Part shown: positions 36,623-45,566 of the stretch, piece after piece
Numbering within the stretch: position 1 is the stretch's first letter
How the letters are laid out: the number at the start of each line of letters is the position of its first letter
Origin: Blautia faecicola
GTDB lineage: Bacteria > Bacillota > Clostridia > Lachnospirales > Lachnospiraceae
Direction of reading: 5' to 3'
Assembly: GCF_004123145.1 (NCBI RefSeq)
Contig: NZ_SDKC01000001.1
Span: forward strand, 812,001-876,000
DNA: 64,000 bases
Position numbers and translations under genes: made by a program
Notes under the pieces: model-generated
What the model saw: only the letters and a program-made list of their open reading frames with translations
Database searches by the model: none
What the model was told of the DNA's origin: nothing

Positions 36623-39052
36623 ATGTTTAATGTTATAAAACGTGATGGGGAAGTCGCAGCGTTTCAGCTGAGTAAAATTACACAGGCGATCGAGAAAGCG
36701 TTCCAGGCGCAGGAAAAACAGTATACGCCGGATATGATGGAGATGCTCGGACTGCGGGTAACTGCGGATTTCCAGAATAAGATAAAAAAAGACCAGGTGT
36801 CTGTGGAAGATATCCAGGACAGTGTGGAAAATGTTCTGATCCAGTGCGGTTATTCAGAAGTGGCAAAAGCTTATATTCTCTACCGCAAACAGAGAGAAAA
36901 AGTAAGAAATATGAAATCCACGATTCTGGACTATAAAGAAATCGTAAACAGCTATGTGAAAGTGGAAGACTGGCGTGTCAAAGAGAACTCTACAGTGACG
37001 TATTCCGTCGGTGGTCTGATCTTAAGCAACTCCGGAGCGGTAACAGCAAACTACTGGCTGTCCGAGATCTATGACAAAGAGATCGCAGACGCACACAGAA
37101 ACGCAGATATCCATATTCACGACCTTTCCATGCTGACCGGATACTGTGCCGGCTGGTCGTTAAAACAGCTGATTAAAGAGGGATTAGGGGGAATAGAAGG
37201 CAAGATCACTTCTGCTCCGGCAAAACATCTGAGCGTTCTGTGCAACCAGATGGTCAATTTCCTTGGCATCATGCAGAACGAATGGGCAGGTGCGCAGGCA
37301 TTTTCTTCTTTCGACACCTACCTGGCTCCGTTTGTAAAAGCAGACCATCTGACCTATCCGGAAGTGAAAAAATGTATCGAAGCTTTTATCTACGGCGTCA
37401 ATACACCGAGCCGCTGGGGAACCCAGGCTCCGTTCTCCAACATCACACTGGACTGGACCGTTCCGGATGACCTGGCAGAACTTCCGGCGATCGTTGGCGG
37501 AAAAGAGATGGACTTTAAATACAAAGACTGTAAAAAAGAGATGGACATGGTCAACAAGGCATTTATCGAGGCGATGATCGAGGGCGATGCCAACGGCAGA
37601 GGATTCCAGTATCCGATCCCGACCTACTCCATCACAAAAGAATTCGACTGGTCTGATACCGAAAACAACCGTCTGCTCTTTGAGATGACATCCAAATACG
37701 GAACCCCGTATTTTTCCAACTATATCAACAGCGATATGCAGCCGAGCGATGTAAGAAGTATGTGCTGCCGTCTGCGTCTGGATCTGAGAGAACTGCGTAA
37801 AAAGACCGGAGGATACTTCGGTTCCGGCGAAAGCACCGGTTCTGTAGGCGTGGTAACGATCAATATGCCGCGGATCGCTTATCTGTCTCAGGATGAGGAC
37901 GAATTTTATCAGCGTCTGGACCGTCTGATGGACATTTCCGCGCGTTCCCTGCACATCAAGAGAGAAGTGATCGGAAAACTGCTGGATGAGGGTCTGTACC
38001 CGTATACCAAGCGCTATCTGGGAAGCTTTGACAATCATTTCTCCACCATCGGTCTGGTGGGAATGAATGAGGCTGGTCTGAATGCAAGATGGCTTCGCGC
38101 GGATATGGCTGACGAGAAGACACAGAAGTTTACAAAAGACGTCCTGAACCATATGAGAGAGCGGCTGTCCGATTATCAGGAAGAATACGGAGAACTGTAT
38201 AACCTGGAGGCAACACCGGCAGAATCCACCGCGTATCGCCTGGCAAAACATGACAAGAAACATTATCCGGATATCATTACCGCTGGTCATGAAGGAGATA
38301 CTCCGTATTACACGAACAGCTCGCACCTGCCGGTAGATTATACTTCGGATATCTTCGATGCCCTGGATGTGCAGGATGAGTTACAGACACTGTACACATC
38401 CGGTACAGTCTTCCATGCATTCCTGGGAGAGAAACTTCCGGACTGGAAGGCGGCAGCGACACTGGTAAGAAAGATCGCAGAAAATTACCGTCTGCCTTAC
38501 TATACCCTGTCACCGACATATTCCGTATGTAAAGAGCACGGATATATTGCAGGGGAGCATTTCACCTGCCCGACCTGTGGCAAGAAAGCGGAGGTTTACA
38601 GCCGAATCACCGGATATTATCGTCCGGTACAGAACTGGAACGACGGAAAAGCACAGGAATATAAAAACAGAACCGTGTACGATATCCTTCATTCTGGTGC
38701 ACCGGCAGCAAAACCGGTGGAAGCAGAGAAAAAAGAAGAACAGCCGGCAGTGGGTGGAAAACATGCTACCAGAACCATGGTTACGATGACAAAAGACGAT
38801 GTGAAGATCCAGCATCCGGACACGGTCAAATATCTGTTTACTACAAGTACCTGTCCAAACTGCAAGATTGCGAAAAAGATGCTTGCGGAGGCGGAAGAAG
38901 AGTATCAGCTGATCGATGCTGAGAAAAACCCGGAACTGGTATCCAGATACGGTATCATGCAGGCACCGACGCTGGTAGTCATCGAAGGCGACGAGACAAA
39001 GAAATATGTAAATGCTTCCAATATTCAGAAATATGTGGAAGAAAATGAGTAA
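36623..39052 (+). CDS. nrdD: Anaerobic ribonucleoside-triphosphate reductase with C-terminal thioredoxin-like domain
   Basis: An 809-residue class III ribonucleotide reductase that makes dNTPs without oxygen. An ATP-cone allosteric domain begins at MFNVIKRDGEVAAF. The catalytic barrel follows, then a zinc-site region with CKEH and CPTC, and the glycyl-radical loop RITGYYRP with Gly664. After about residue 700 comes a linker and an extra glutaredoxin/thioredoxin-like domain with CPNC at 744-747 and cis-proline region QAPTLV, possibly an internal reductant. The ATG at 36623 was chosen because it starts the ATP cone; the open frame upstream crosses the promoter. The activase gene nrdG is not adjacent. 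Confidence 0.95.
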   Translation: MFNVIKRDGEVAAFQLSKITQAIEKAFQAQEKQYTPDMMEMLGLRVTADFQNKIKKDQVSVEDIQDSVENVLIQCGYSEVAKAYILYRKQREKVRNMKSTILDYKEIVNSYVKVEDWRVKENSTVTYSVGGLILSNSGAVTANYWLSEIYDKEIADAHRNADIHIHDLSMLTGYCAGWSLKQLIKEGLGGIEGKITSAPAKHLSVLCNQMVNFLGIMQNEWAGAQAFSSFDTYLAPFVKADHLTYPEVKKCIEAFIYGVNTPSRWGTQAPFSNITLDWTVPDDLAELPAIVGGKEMDFKYKDCKKEMDMVNKAFIEAMIEGDANGRGFQYPIPTYSITKEFDWSDTENNRLLFEMTSKYGTPYFSNYINSDMQPSDVRSMCCRLRLDLRELRKKTGGYFGSGESTGSVGVVTINMPRIAYLSQDEDEFYQRLDRLMDISARSLHIKREVIGKLLDEGLYPYTKRYLGSFDNHFSTIGLVGMNEAGLNARWLRADMADEKTQKFTKDVLNHMRERLSDYQEEYGELYNLEATPAESTAYRLAKHDKKHYPDIITAGHEGDTPYYTNSSHLPVDYTSDIFDALDVQDELQTLYTSGTVFHAFLGEKLPDWKAAATLVRKIAENYRLPYYTLSPTYSVCKEHGYIAGEHFTCPTCGKKAEVYSRITGYYRPVQNWNDGKAQEYKNRTVYDILHSGAPAAKPVEAEKKEEQPAVGGKHATRTMVTMTKDDVKIQHPDTVKYLFTTSTCPNCKIAKKMLAEAEEEYQLIDAEKNPELVSRYGIMQAPTLVVIEGDETKKYVNASNIQKYVEENE

Positions 39053-39086
39053 GAGATAAATAAGAAACAAAATTTACAGCAACAGA

Positions 39087-39138
39087 AAAAAGCGGGAGCG
39101 CAGGGAATCAGAGATGAGGAACTGCGCTTCCGCTTTTT
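39087..39138 (+). terminator. Terminator of nrdD
   Basis: AAAAAGCGGGAGCGCAG pairs with CTGCGCTTCCGCTTTTT with one mismatch, ending in the T run. Confidence 0.9.
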
Positions 39139-39221
39139 GTTAGTAATGATTGAAAATCTGCACTTATATGCCACACTGACAAGTGCTGCGGTAACAGGAA
39201 AACTCTGAAAAGTACAGGTAT

Positions 39222-39255
39222 AAAAAATCCCCGGCAGAAACCGTCCTGCCGGGGA
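39222..39255 (-). terminator. Terminator of argG
   Basis: On the minus strand, CCCCGGCAGG pairs with CTGCCGGGG and is followed by ATTTTTT. Confidence 0.9.
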
Positions 39256-39268
39256 TAACTGTTTCACA

Positions 39269-40495
39269 TTATTTATTATTATTTTTTACTTCCTGCATCA
39301 TCAGCGCACGAACTTTCAGCGGCAGTCCGAACAGAGTGATGAATCCGTCAGCATCGTGGTGATCGTACATATCACCGGTTGTGAAGGATGCCAGAGACTC
39401 GTTGTACAGGCTGTATGGAGAAGTGGTACCGGCTTTGATGATGTTGCCTTTGTACAGTTTGAATTTTACTTCGCCAGTTACATATTTCTGTGTGGACTCT
39501 ACGAAAGCCTGGATAGCTTCACGCAGTGGTGTGAACCATTTTCCTTCGTATACTACCTGTGCAAACTGGCTGCCCAGTTTTTTCTTGGTTTCCATGGTTT
39601 CACGATCCAGGATCAGTTCTTCCAGCTGATCGTGAGCTTCCATCAGAATGGTTCCGCCAGGAGTTTCGTATACACCACGGGATTTCATACCAACAACACG
39701 GTTTTCTACGATATCGATGATACCGATACCATGTTTTCCGCCCAGGGCGTTCAGTTCGGTGATGATCTCGGAAACTTTCATTGCTTTTCCGTTCAGAGTT
39801 TTCGGAACACCGGCTTCAAAAGTCATGGTTACATATTCCGGCTGATCCGGAGCATCTTCCGGAGAAACACCGAGAACCAGCAGATCTTTGTAGTTTGGTT
39901 CGTTGGAAGGATCTTCCAGTTCCAGTCCTTCGTGGCTGATGTGCCACAGGTTACGGTCACGGCTGTAGCTGTGTTTTGCATCGAACGGAAGGTCGATACC
40001 ATGCTGTTTGATGTATTCCAGCTCATCTTCACGGGACTGCATGGTCCATACATCTGTCATACGCCATGGAGCGATGATCTTCAGATCCGGAGCCAGAGCT
40101 TTGATACCCAGTTCAAAACGGATCTGGTCATTTCCTTTACCGGTAGCACCGTGGCAGATCGCAGTAGCGCCTTCTTTTCTGGCGATCTCTACCAGACGTT
40201 TTGCGATTGCCGGACGTGCCATGGAAGTACCCAGCAGATATTTGTGTTCGTATACGGCACCGGCCTGTACACAAGGTACGATGTATTCGTCGCAGAATTC
40301 ATCTACGATATCTTCAATATATAATTTGGAAGCGCCGGACATGGCAGCTCTTTTATCCAGACCATCCAGTTCTGCTCCCTGACCGCAGTTTACACAGCAA
40401 CAGATAACGTCATAGTCGAAAGTTTCTTTCAGCCACGGGATCAGTGCAGTCGTGTCTACTCCACCGGAATACGCTAAGATTACTTTTTCTTTCAT
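39269..40495 (-). CDS. argG: Argininosuccinate synthase
   Basis: A 408-residue ATP-dependent ligase joining citrulline and aspartate in arginine synthesis. It has the PP-loop AYSGGVDTTALIPWL at the N-terminus, the substrate-binding GKGNDQIRFE, and the typical SRGVYETPGGTIL. The ATG at 40495 has AGGAGG 6 bases upstream; the open frame continues 24 codons further but into the promoter. argH is not adjacent. It is transcribed divergently from argCJBD across a shared regulatory region with ArgR-box-like sites. Confidence 0.97.
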   Translation of the reverse strand: MKEKVILAYSGGVDTTALIPWLKETFDYDVICCCVNCGQGAELDGLDKRAAMSGASKLYIEDIVDEFCDEYIVPCVQAGAVYEHKYLLGTSMARPAIAKRLVEIARKEGATAICHGATGKGNDQIRFELGIKALAPDLKIIAPWRMTDVWTMQSREDELEYIKQHGIDLPFDAKHSYSRDRNLWHISHEGLELEDPSNEPNYKDLLVLGVSPEDAPDQPEYVTMTFEAGVPKTLNGKAMKVSEIITELNALGGKHGIGIIDIVENRVVGMKSRGVYETPGGTILMEAHDQLEELILDRETMETKKKLGSQFAQVVYEGKWFTPLREAIQAFVESTQKYVTGEVKFKLYKGNIIKAGTTSPYSLYNESLASFTTGDMYDHHDADGFITLFGLPLKVRALMMQEVKNNNK

Positions 40496-40523
40496 TATAA
40501 TATCCTCCTTACAGGTATATGTT

Positions 40524-40552
40524 ATTGTACGGTCCTGTTTATCGGTATACAA
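40524..40552 (-). promoter_or_regulatory. Promoter of argG
   Basis: On the minus strand, TTGTAT (40552-40547), 17-bp spacer and TACAAT (40529-40524), 29 bp before the start codon. Confidence 0.75.
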
Positions 40553-40566
40553 TGTATTTTTATGCA
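40553..40566. promoter_or_regulatory. ArgR/AhrC box A
   Basis: TGTATTTTTATGCA fits the palindromic ARG-box core TGAAT-WWWW-ATTCA at 8 of 10 fixed positions and abuts the argG -35 hexamer. Confidence 0.65.
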
Positions 40567-40678
40567 TCCATCTGCATAGAAAAACAGAACGAAATCAAAT
40601 TCAGATGAATTTCACAAGGCATAATATACATCATATAAAAGGAAAAAGCAAGAGAGAAATGGAAAAAAAATAAAAAAC

Positions 40679-40707
40679 TTGCATAATATTCACTGATGCT
40701 GTATAAT
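40679..40707 (+). promoter_or_regulatory. Promoter of the argCJBD operon
   Basis: TTGCAT (40679-40684), 17-bp spacer and a perfect TATAAT (40702-40707). It lies about 320 bp before argC because a repeat element occupies the leader. Confidence 0.75.
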
Positions 40708-40713
40708 TATGCA
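40700..40713. promoter_or_regulatory. ArgR/AhrC box B over the -10 of argCJBD
   Basis: TGTATAATTATGCA has the same TGTAT-N4-ATGCA pattern as box A and contains the -10 hexamer. A half-matching TGCATAATATTCA (40680-40692) covers the -35, so a bound repressor would cover the whole promoter. Confidence 0.65.
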
Positions 40714-40729
40714 ACTGTAAGGAGAAAAA

Positions 40730-40762
40730 ATGAAAGATCTCGTCCAAGACACTTTACTTTGA
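40730..40762 (+). CDS. Ten-codon leader ORF before argC
   Basis: ATG at 40730 lies 5 bases after AAGGAG and the frame MKDLVQDTLL ends in TGA. It holds no arginine codons, so classic arginine attenuation is not suggested. It may be a leader peptide or the stump of a gene start cut off by the repeat that follows at 40798. Confidence 0.35.
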   Translation: MKDLVQDTLL

Positions 40763-40797
40763 CAGTGGAAGAGAGTAGAATAAATTAACATATGAAA

Positions 40798-40970
40798 TGA
40801 TACCAGGGTCAAAAGGTTAGAAATCTGACGCAAGCTTGCTTGCAGGAAGAGTTCTGACCTTGGGACCCGCCAAAAACATGAGTAAGTAGCCATTTTTCGA
40901 AGAAAAATGAGCGGATTACGAATGTTTTTGAGGATTGTGGGAGTACGAAGTACGGAACAATCCGGTATCA
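40798..40970 (+). repeat. Dispersed structured repeat, long copy (173 bp) in the arg leader
   Basis: It shares TGATACCAGGGTCAAAA, the AACATGAGTAAGTAGCC core and the CCGGTATCA end with 32586-32697. It carries an additional 61-bp hairpin module (AGGTTAGAA/TTCTGACCT around GCAAGC-TT-GCTTGC). The core forms CATTTTTC-GAA-GAAAAATG inside AAAAACAT/ATGTTTTT, then GGATTGT/ACAATCC. Downstream TTTTTGACCCT (40986-40996) can pair with AGGGTCAAAA (40805-40814), so the element may extend to 40996. It fills most of the 530-bp argG-argC gap. Confidence 0.9.
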
Positions 40971-41025
40971 GAGGGGGCAAAATACTTTTTGACCCTACAT
41001 CATGAAGAAAGAGGAGATTGAGAAA

Positions 41026-42066
41026 ATGATTAAAGTTGGTATTATTGGAGCAACCGGATATGCAGGATCCGAACTGGTGCGTATCCTTCTGGGACATAAA
41101 GATGTAGAGATTAAATGGTATGGATCACGAAGCTATATTGATAAGAAATATGCATCCATTTACCAGAACTTCTTCCAGCTGGTAGATGCAACCTGCATGG
41201 ATGATAATATGGAAGCTCTGGCAGATCAGGTGGATGTGATTTTCACAGCAACTCCTCAGGGACTGTGCGCATCGCTGGTAAACGAAGAGATTCTTTCCAA
41301 AGTAAAGATCATCGATCTGAGTGCGGATTTCCGTATCAAAGATGTAAAAGTATATGAAGAATGGTACAAACTGGAGCACAAATCTCCCCAGTTTATCGAA
41401 GAAGCCGTTTACGGACTGTGTGAGATCAACCGTGAGGATGTAAAGAAAGCCCGCCTGGTAGCCAATCCGGGATGCTACACAACCTGCAGTATCCTGACCT
41501 GCTATCCGCTGGTAAAAGAAGGCATCATCGATCCGAATACGATCATCGTAGATGCAAAATCCGGTACCTCCGGTGCAGGACGAGGTGCGAAAGTGGACAA
41601 CCTGTTCTGCGAAGTCAATGAAAATATGAAAGCCTACGGCGTGGCAACTCACCGTCATACTCCGGAGATTGAAGAACAGCTGGGTTATGCATGCGGCGAG
41701 AAGATCACGATCAACTTCACCCCGCATCTGGTGCCAATGAACCGCGGTATCCTGGCAACTGCCTATGCAAGCCTGAAAAAAGATGTGACTTATGAAGAAG
41801 TAAAAGCAATTTACGATAAATATTATGCAGATGAGAAATTTGTCCGTGTACTTGAAAAAGATGTCTGCCCGCAGACCAAATGGGTAGAAGGCAGCAACTA
41901 TGTGGACGTAAACTTCAAGATCGATCCGAGAACCAACCGGATCATCATGATGGGAGCCATTGATAACCTGGTAAAAGGAGCAGCAGGACAGGCGGTTCAG
42001 AACATGAACCTGATGTTTGGTCTGAAAGAGAGCGAAGGACTTGAACTGGTTCCGATGTTCCCGTAA
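41026..42066 (+). CDS. argC: N-acetyl-gamma-glutamyl-phosphate reductase
   Basis: A 346-residue NADPH-dependent reductase of the third step of arginine synthesis. The N-terminal Rossmann motif is VGIIGATGYAGSELVRIL and the active-site cysteine is in VANPGCYTT (near residue 150). KSGTSGAGRGAK and HRHTPEIEEQL are further family markers. The ATG at 41026 was preferred because GAGGAG precedes it; an in-frame ATG at 41002 lacks a ribosome site. It is the first gene of argCJBD. Confidence 0.97.
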   Translation: MIKVGIIGATGYAGSELVRILLGHKDVEIKWYGSRSYIDKKYASIYQNFFQLVDATCMDDNMEALADQVDVIFTATPQGLCASLVNEEILSKVKIIDLSADFRIKDVKVYEEWYKLEHKSPQFIEEAVYGLCEINREDVKKARLVANPGCYTTCSILTCYPLVKEGIIDPNTIIVDAKSGTSGAGRGAKVDNLFCEVNENMKAYGVATHRHTPEIEEQLGYACGEKITINFTPHLVPMNRGILATAYASLKKDVTYEEVKAIYDKYYADEKFVRVLEKDVCPQTKWVEGSNYVDVNFKIDPRTNRIIMMGAIDNLVKGAAGQAVQNMNLMFGLKESEGLELVPMFP

Positions 42067-42109
42067 ATATCCGGTCGATCATAACGAAGAGTTAAAGGAG
42101 AATTGACAT

Positions 42110-43333
42110 ATGAAGATCATTGACGGCGGTGTTACCGCAGCAGAAGGATTTCAGGCAGCAGGACTGGCAGCCGGAATTAAAAAAGGAAATACAAAAGATA
42201 TGGCGCTGGTATACAGCGAGAAACCGTGTGTGGCAGCAGGAACTTTCACGACCAACGTGGTAAAGGCAGCCCCGGTAAAATGGGATCAGCATATTGTATA
42301 CGAAGCACCGACAGCACAGGCGATCGTATGTAACAGCGGTGTGGCAAATGCATGTACCGGTGAAGAAGGATATGGATACTGCAAAGAAACAGCAAAGATT
42401 GCTGCAGAAGTTTTACAGATTCCGGAAGATTCCGTACTGGTGGCATCCACCGGTGTCATCGGAAAACAGCTTCCGATGGATCTTCTTGGCGCAGGCGTAA
42501 AGAATCTGGTACCGCTGTTATCCCATACAAGAGAGGCAGGAAAACTGGCAGCACAGTCGATCATGACCACCGACACCGTATCGAAAGAAGTGGCAGTGAC
42601 CATGGAGATCGGCGGAAAGACCGTAACCCTTGGCGGTATGTGCAAGGGATCCGGTATGATCCATCCGAATATGTGTACGATGCTTGGCTTCCTGACCACC
42701 GATGTGGCAATTTCCAAAGAACTGCTGCAGAAAGCACTGAGCACCGTAGTAAAAGATACCTATAATATGGTTTCCGTAGACGGAGATACCTCCACAAATG
42801 ACACCGTGTTGCTTCTGGCAAACGGGGCCGCAGGCAATGCCGAGATCACAGAAGAAAAGGAAGACTACCAGACCTTCCTGGATGCGCTGCTCTATGTCAA
42901 TACCTGTCTGGCGAAGAAGATCGCCGGAGACGGAGAGGGAGCAACCGCATTATTTGAAGTTAAAGTGGTTGGCGCCGAGAGCAAAGAACAGGCGGTAACT
43001 TTAAGTAAATCCATCATCACTTCCAATCTGACCAAGGCAGCCATCTTCGGTCATGATGCGAACTGGGGACGGATTCTGTGTGCGATGGGATACTCCGGCG
43101 CACAGTTTGATCCGGAAAAGGTAGATCTGTATTTTGAAAGCAAAGCAGGAAAACTGCAGATCATCAAAGATGGCGTAGCGACCGATTACAGTGAAGAGGA
43201 AGCGACAAAGATTCTTTCCGAAAAAGAAGTAACAGCGATTGCAGATGTGAAGATGGGAGAGGCGACAGCTACCGCATGGGGCTGCGATCTGACCTATGAT
43301 TATGTAAAGATCAACGCGGACTATCGTTCATAA
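42110..43333 (+). CDS. argJ: Bifunctional ornithine acetyltransferase / N-acetylglutamate synthase
   Basis: A 407-residue ArgJ that recycles the acetyl group from acetylornithine to glutamate. It is made as a precursor that cleaves itself before a threonine; here the site reads PNMCTML with Thr190 as the new N-terminus and Cys189 where most family members have Ala. The beta part begins there and includes VDGDTSTNDT and the conserved FGHDANWGR. The ATG follows AAAGGAG. argJ means the cyclic acetyl pathway is used, so argA and argE are not needed. Confidence 0.97.
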   Translation: MKIIDGGVTAAEGFQAAGLAAGIKKGNTKDMALVYSEKPCVAAGTFTTNVVKAAPVKWDQHIVYEAPTAQAIVCNSGVANACTGEEGYGYCKETAKIAAEVLQIPEDSVLVASTGVIGKQLPMDLLGAGVKNLVPLLSHTREAGKLAAQSIMTTDTVSKEVAVTMEIGGKTVTLGGMCKGSGMIHPNMCTMLGFLTTDVAISKELLQKALSTVVKDTYNMVSVDGDTSTNDTVLLLANGAAGNAEITEEKEDYQTFLDALLYVNTCLAKKIAGDGEGATALFEVKVVGAESKEQAVTLSKSIITSNLTKAAIFGHDANWGRILCAMGYSGAQFDPEKVDLYFESKAGKLQIIKDGVATDYSEEEATKILSEKEVTAIADVKMGEATATAWGCDLTYDYVKINADYRS

Positions 43334-43372
43334 AAAGATATAGAAGAAGCAAAAAGAGGAGAACAAAAGAAA

Positions 43373-44266
43373 ATGGTAAAAACAGAATATCTGGAAAAAG
43401 CACAGGTGTTAATCGAAGCACTGCCTTATATTCAGCGGTTTAACCGGAAAATTATTGTAGTAAAATACGGCGGAAGCGCCATGGTGGATGAAAATCTGAA
43501 ACGTCAGGTCATCCAGGATGTGGTACTTCTGAAACTGGTAGGATTTAAGCCGATCATCGTACACGGCGGTGGAAAAGAGATCAGCCGCTGGGTAGGAAAA
43601 GTCGGTATGGAACCAAGATTTGTCAACGGTCTTCGTGTAACCGATAAAGATACGATGGAAGTCGCAGAGATGGTTCTTGGAAAAGTCAACAAAGAACTGG
43701 TAACACTGGTAGAATCTCTCGGTGTAAAGGCAGTGGGGATCAGCGGAAAAGACGGTGCCCTGTTAAATGTAGAAAAGAAATATTCCAACGGGGAAGATAT
43801 CGGATATGTGGGAAATGTAACTTCCGTGAATCCGAAGATCATCGAAGATCTGCTGGAAAAGGATTTCCTTCCAATTATCTGTCCGATTGGTCTGGATAAA
43901 AACTTTGATACTTACAATATCAATGCAGACGATGCGGCATGTGCGATCGCGAAGGCAGTCCATGCAGAAAAATTGGCATTCCTGACCGATATCGAAGGCG
44001 TATATCTGGATCCGAATGATCCGTCCACCCTACTGTCCAAATTATTTGTAAAAGAAGCAAAAGAACTGATCGACAACGGTAACGTAGGTGGCGGCATGAT
44101 CCCGAAGTTACAGAACTGCATCGATGCGATCGAAGAAGGTGTTTCCAGAGTACATATTCTGGACGGAAGAATCCCGCATTGTCTGCTGCTGGAAATCTTT
44201 ACAAATAAAGGAATTGGAACCGCAATTCTGAGAAAGGATGAGATCAAAGATTATGACATACAGTAA
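43373..44266 (+). CDS. argB: Acetylglutamate kinase
   Basis: A 297-residue amino-acid kinase catalysing the second step of arginine synthesis. It has the phosphate-binding VKYGGSAM, the HGGGKEI loop, [17 protein letters not shown], and [13 protein letters not shown] near the C-terminus. The N-terminal helix present before VVKYGG suggests the arginine-inhibited hexameric class; that is inference. The ATG follows AGAGGAG. It overlaps argD by 14 bp. Confidence 0.97.
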   Translation: MVKTEYLEKAQVLIEALPYIQRFNRKIIVVKYGGSAMVDENLKRQVIQDVVLLKLVGFKPIIVHGGGKEISRWVGKVGMEPRFVNGLRVTDKDTMEVAEMVLGKVNKELVTLVESLGVKAVGISGKDGALLNVEKKYSNGEDIGYVGNVTSVNPKIIEDLLEKDFLPIICPIGLDKNFDTYNINADDAACAIAKAVHAEKLAFLTDIEGVYLDPNDPSTLLSKLFVKEAKELIDNGNVGGGMIPKLQNCIDAIEEGVSRVHILDGRIPHCLLLEIFTNKGIGTAILRKDEIKDYDIQ

Positions 44267-45446
44267 AGAATATATCGACCGGGCAGAAGAAGTCATTCTG
44301 CATACCTATAACCGTTTCCAGATCGTACTGGACAAAGGAAACGGTGTCCATCTGTATGATGTGGACGGAAAAGAATATCTGGACTTTGCAGCAGGAATCG
44401 CAGTATTTGCCCTGGGATACAATAATCAGGCATACAATCAGGCGCTGAAGGATCAGATTGATAAAGTGATCCATACCTCCAACCTGTATTACAATGTACC
44501 GATGATGGAAGCCGCAGAGAAACTGGTAAAAGCAACCGGACTTTCCAAAGTATTTTTCACAAACAGCGGAACCGAAGCCATCGAAGGTGCGATCAAAGTA
44601 GCAAGAAAATACGCTTACCTGAAAGACGGTTCCAACGATCATGAGATCATTGCGATGAACCATTCCTTTCATGGAAGAAGTCTGGGTGCCTTATCCGTAA
44701 CCGGTAATACCCACTATCAGGATCCGTTCAAACCGCTGATCGGCGGAATCAAATTTGCAGATTTCAATGATCTCGAGAGCGTAAAAGCACAGATTACCGA
44801 CAAGACCTGCGCGATCATCATGGAAACCGTGCAGGGCGAGGGCGGCATCTATCCGGCAGAACCGGAATTCCTTCAGGGCGTGCGGAAACTGTGTGATGAA
44901 CACGATATTCTGCTGATCCTCGATGAGATCCAGTGCGGTATGGGACGTACCGGAAGCATGTTTGCCTGCCAGGCTTACGGCGTACAGCCGGATGTTATGA
45001 CCTGCGCGAAAGCACTGGGCTGCGGTGTCCCGGTAGGAGCATTTGTCCTGAATGAAAAGACAGCCAATGCATCCTTGGTACCTGGAGACCACGGAACCAC
45101 ATACGGCGGAAACCCACTGGCATGTGCGGCAGTCAGCAAAGTATTTGACCTGTTCGAATCGGAAAAAATCGTGGAACATGTCAACAAAGTGGCACCATAT
45201 ATGGAGGAAAAACTGAATCAGCTGGTGGAAAAATATGATTTCATCACCACAAGACGTGGAAAAGGTCTGATGCAGGGACTGGTACTGGAAGGAAAACCGG
45301 TAGGAGAAATCGTTACGAAAGCTATCGAGAACGGTCTGCTGGTGATCTCTGCGGGAACGAACGTACTGCGTATGGTACCGCCGCTTGTGATCACAGAGGC
45401 AGATATCGATGAAATGATCGAAAAACTGGAAAAAGCACTTGCTTAA
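44253..45446 (+). CDS. argD: Acetylornithine aminotransferase
   Basis: A 397-residue PLP-dependent class III aminotransferase, the fourth step of the pathway. It has [18 protein letters not shown], the PLP lysine in [26 protein letters not shown] and [12 protein letters not shown]. The ATG at 44253 follows AAGGATGAG; an ATG 15 bp upstream lacks proper spacing. It is the last gene of the operon; argF and argH are not in the window. Confidence 0.96.
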   Translation: MTYSKEYIDRAEEVILHTYNRFQIVLDKGNGVHLYDVDGKEYLDFAAGIAVFALGYNNQAYNQALKDQIDKVIHTSNLYYNVPMMEAAEKLVKATGLSKVFFTNSGTEAIEGAIKVARKYAYLKDGSNDHEIIAMNHSFHGRSLGALSVTGNTHYQDPFKPLIGGIKFADFNDLESVKAQITDKTCAIIMETVQGEGGIYPAEPEFLQGVRKLCDEHDILLILDEIQCGMGRTGSMFACQAYGVQPDVMTCAKALGCGVPVGAFVLNEKTANASLVPGDHGTTYGGNPLACAAVSKVFDLFESEKIVEHVNKVAPYMEEKLNQLVEKYDFITTRRGKGLMQGLVLEGKPVGEIVTKAIENGLLVISAGTNVLRMVPPLVITEADIDEMIEKLEKALA

Positions 45447-45485
45447 AATTTAAAAGTATAAAAAAAGAGCATATGCACATACTAG

Positions 45486-45523
45486 AGCATGCCCGGACAA
45501 GAATACGTTCGGACATGCTTTTT
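45486..45523 (+). terminator. Terminator of argCJBD
   Basis: AGCATG and CCG pair with CGG and CATGCT around mismatches, then TTTTT. Its left flank CTAGAGCATG equals the tip of the MITE-like element at 20045-20210, so it may derive from that family. Confidence 0.72.
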
Positions 45524-45566
45524 AGTTTATTTCATTTATATAAGAAGAAAAAGGAGGTATGTGCAA

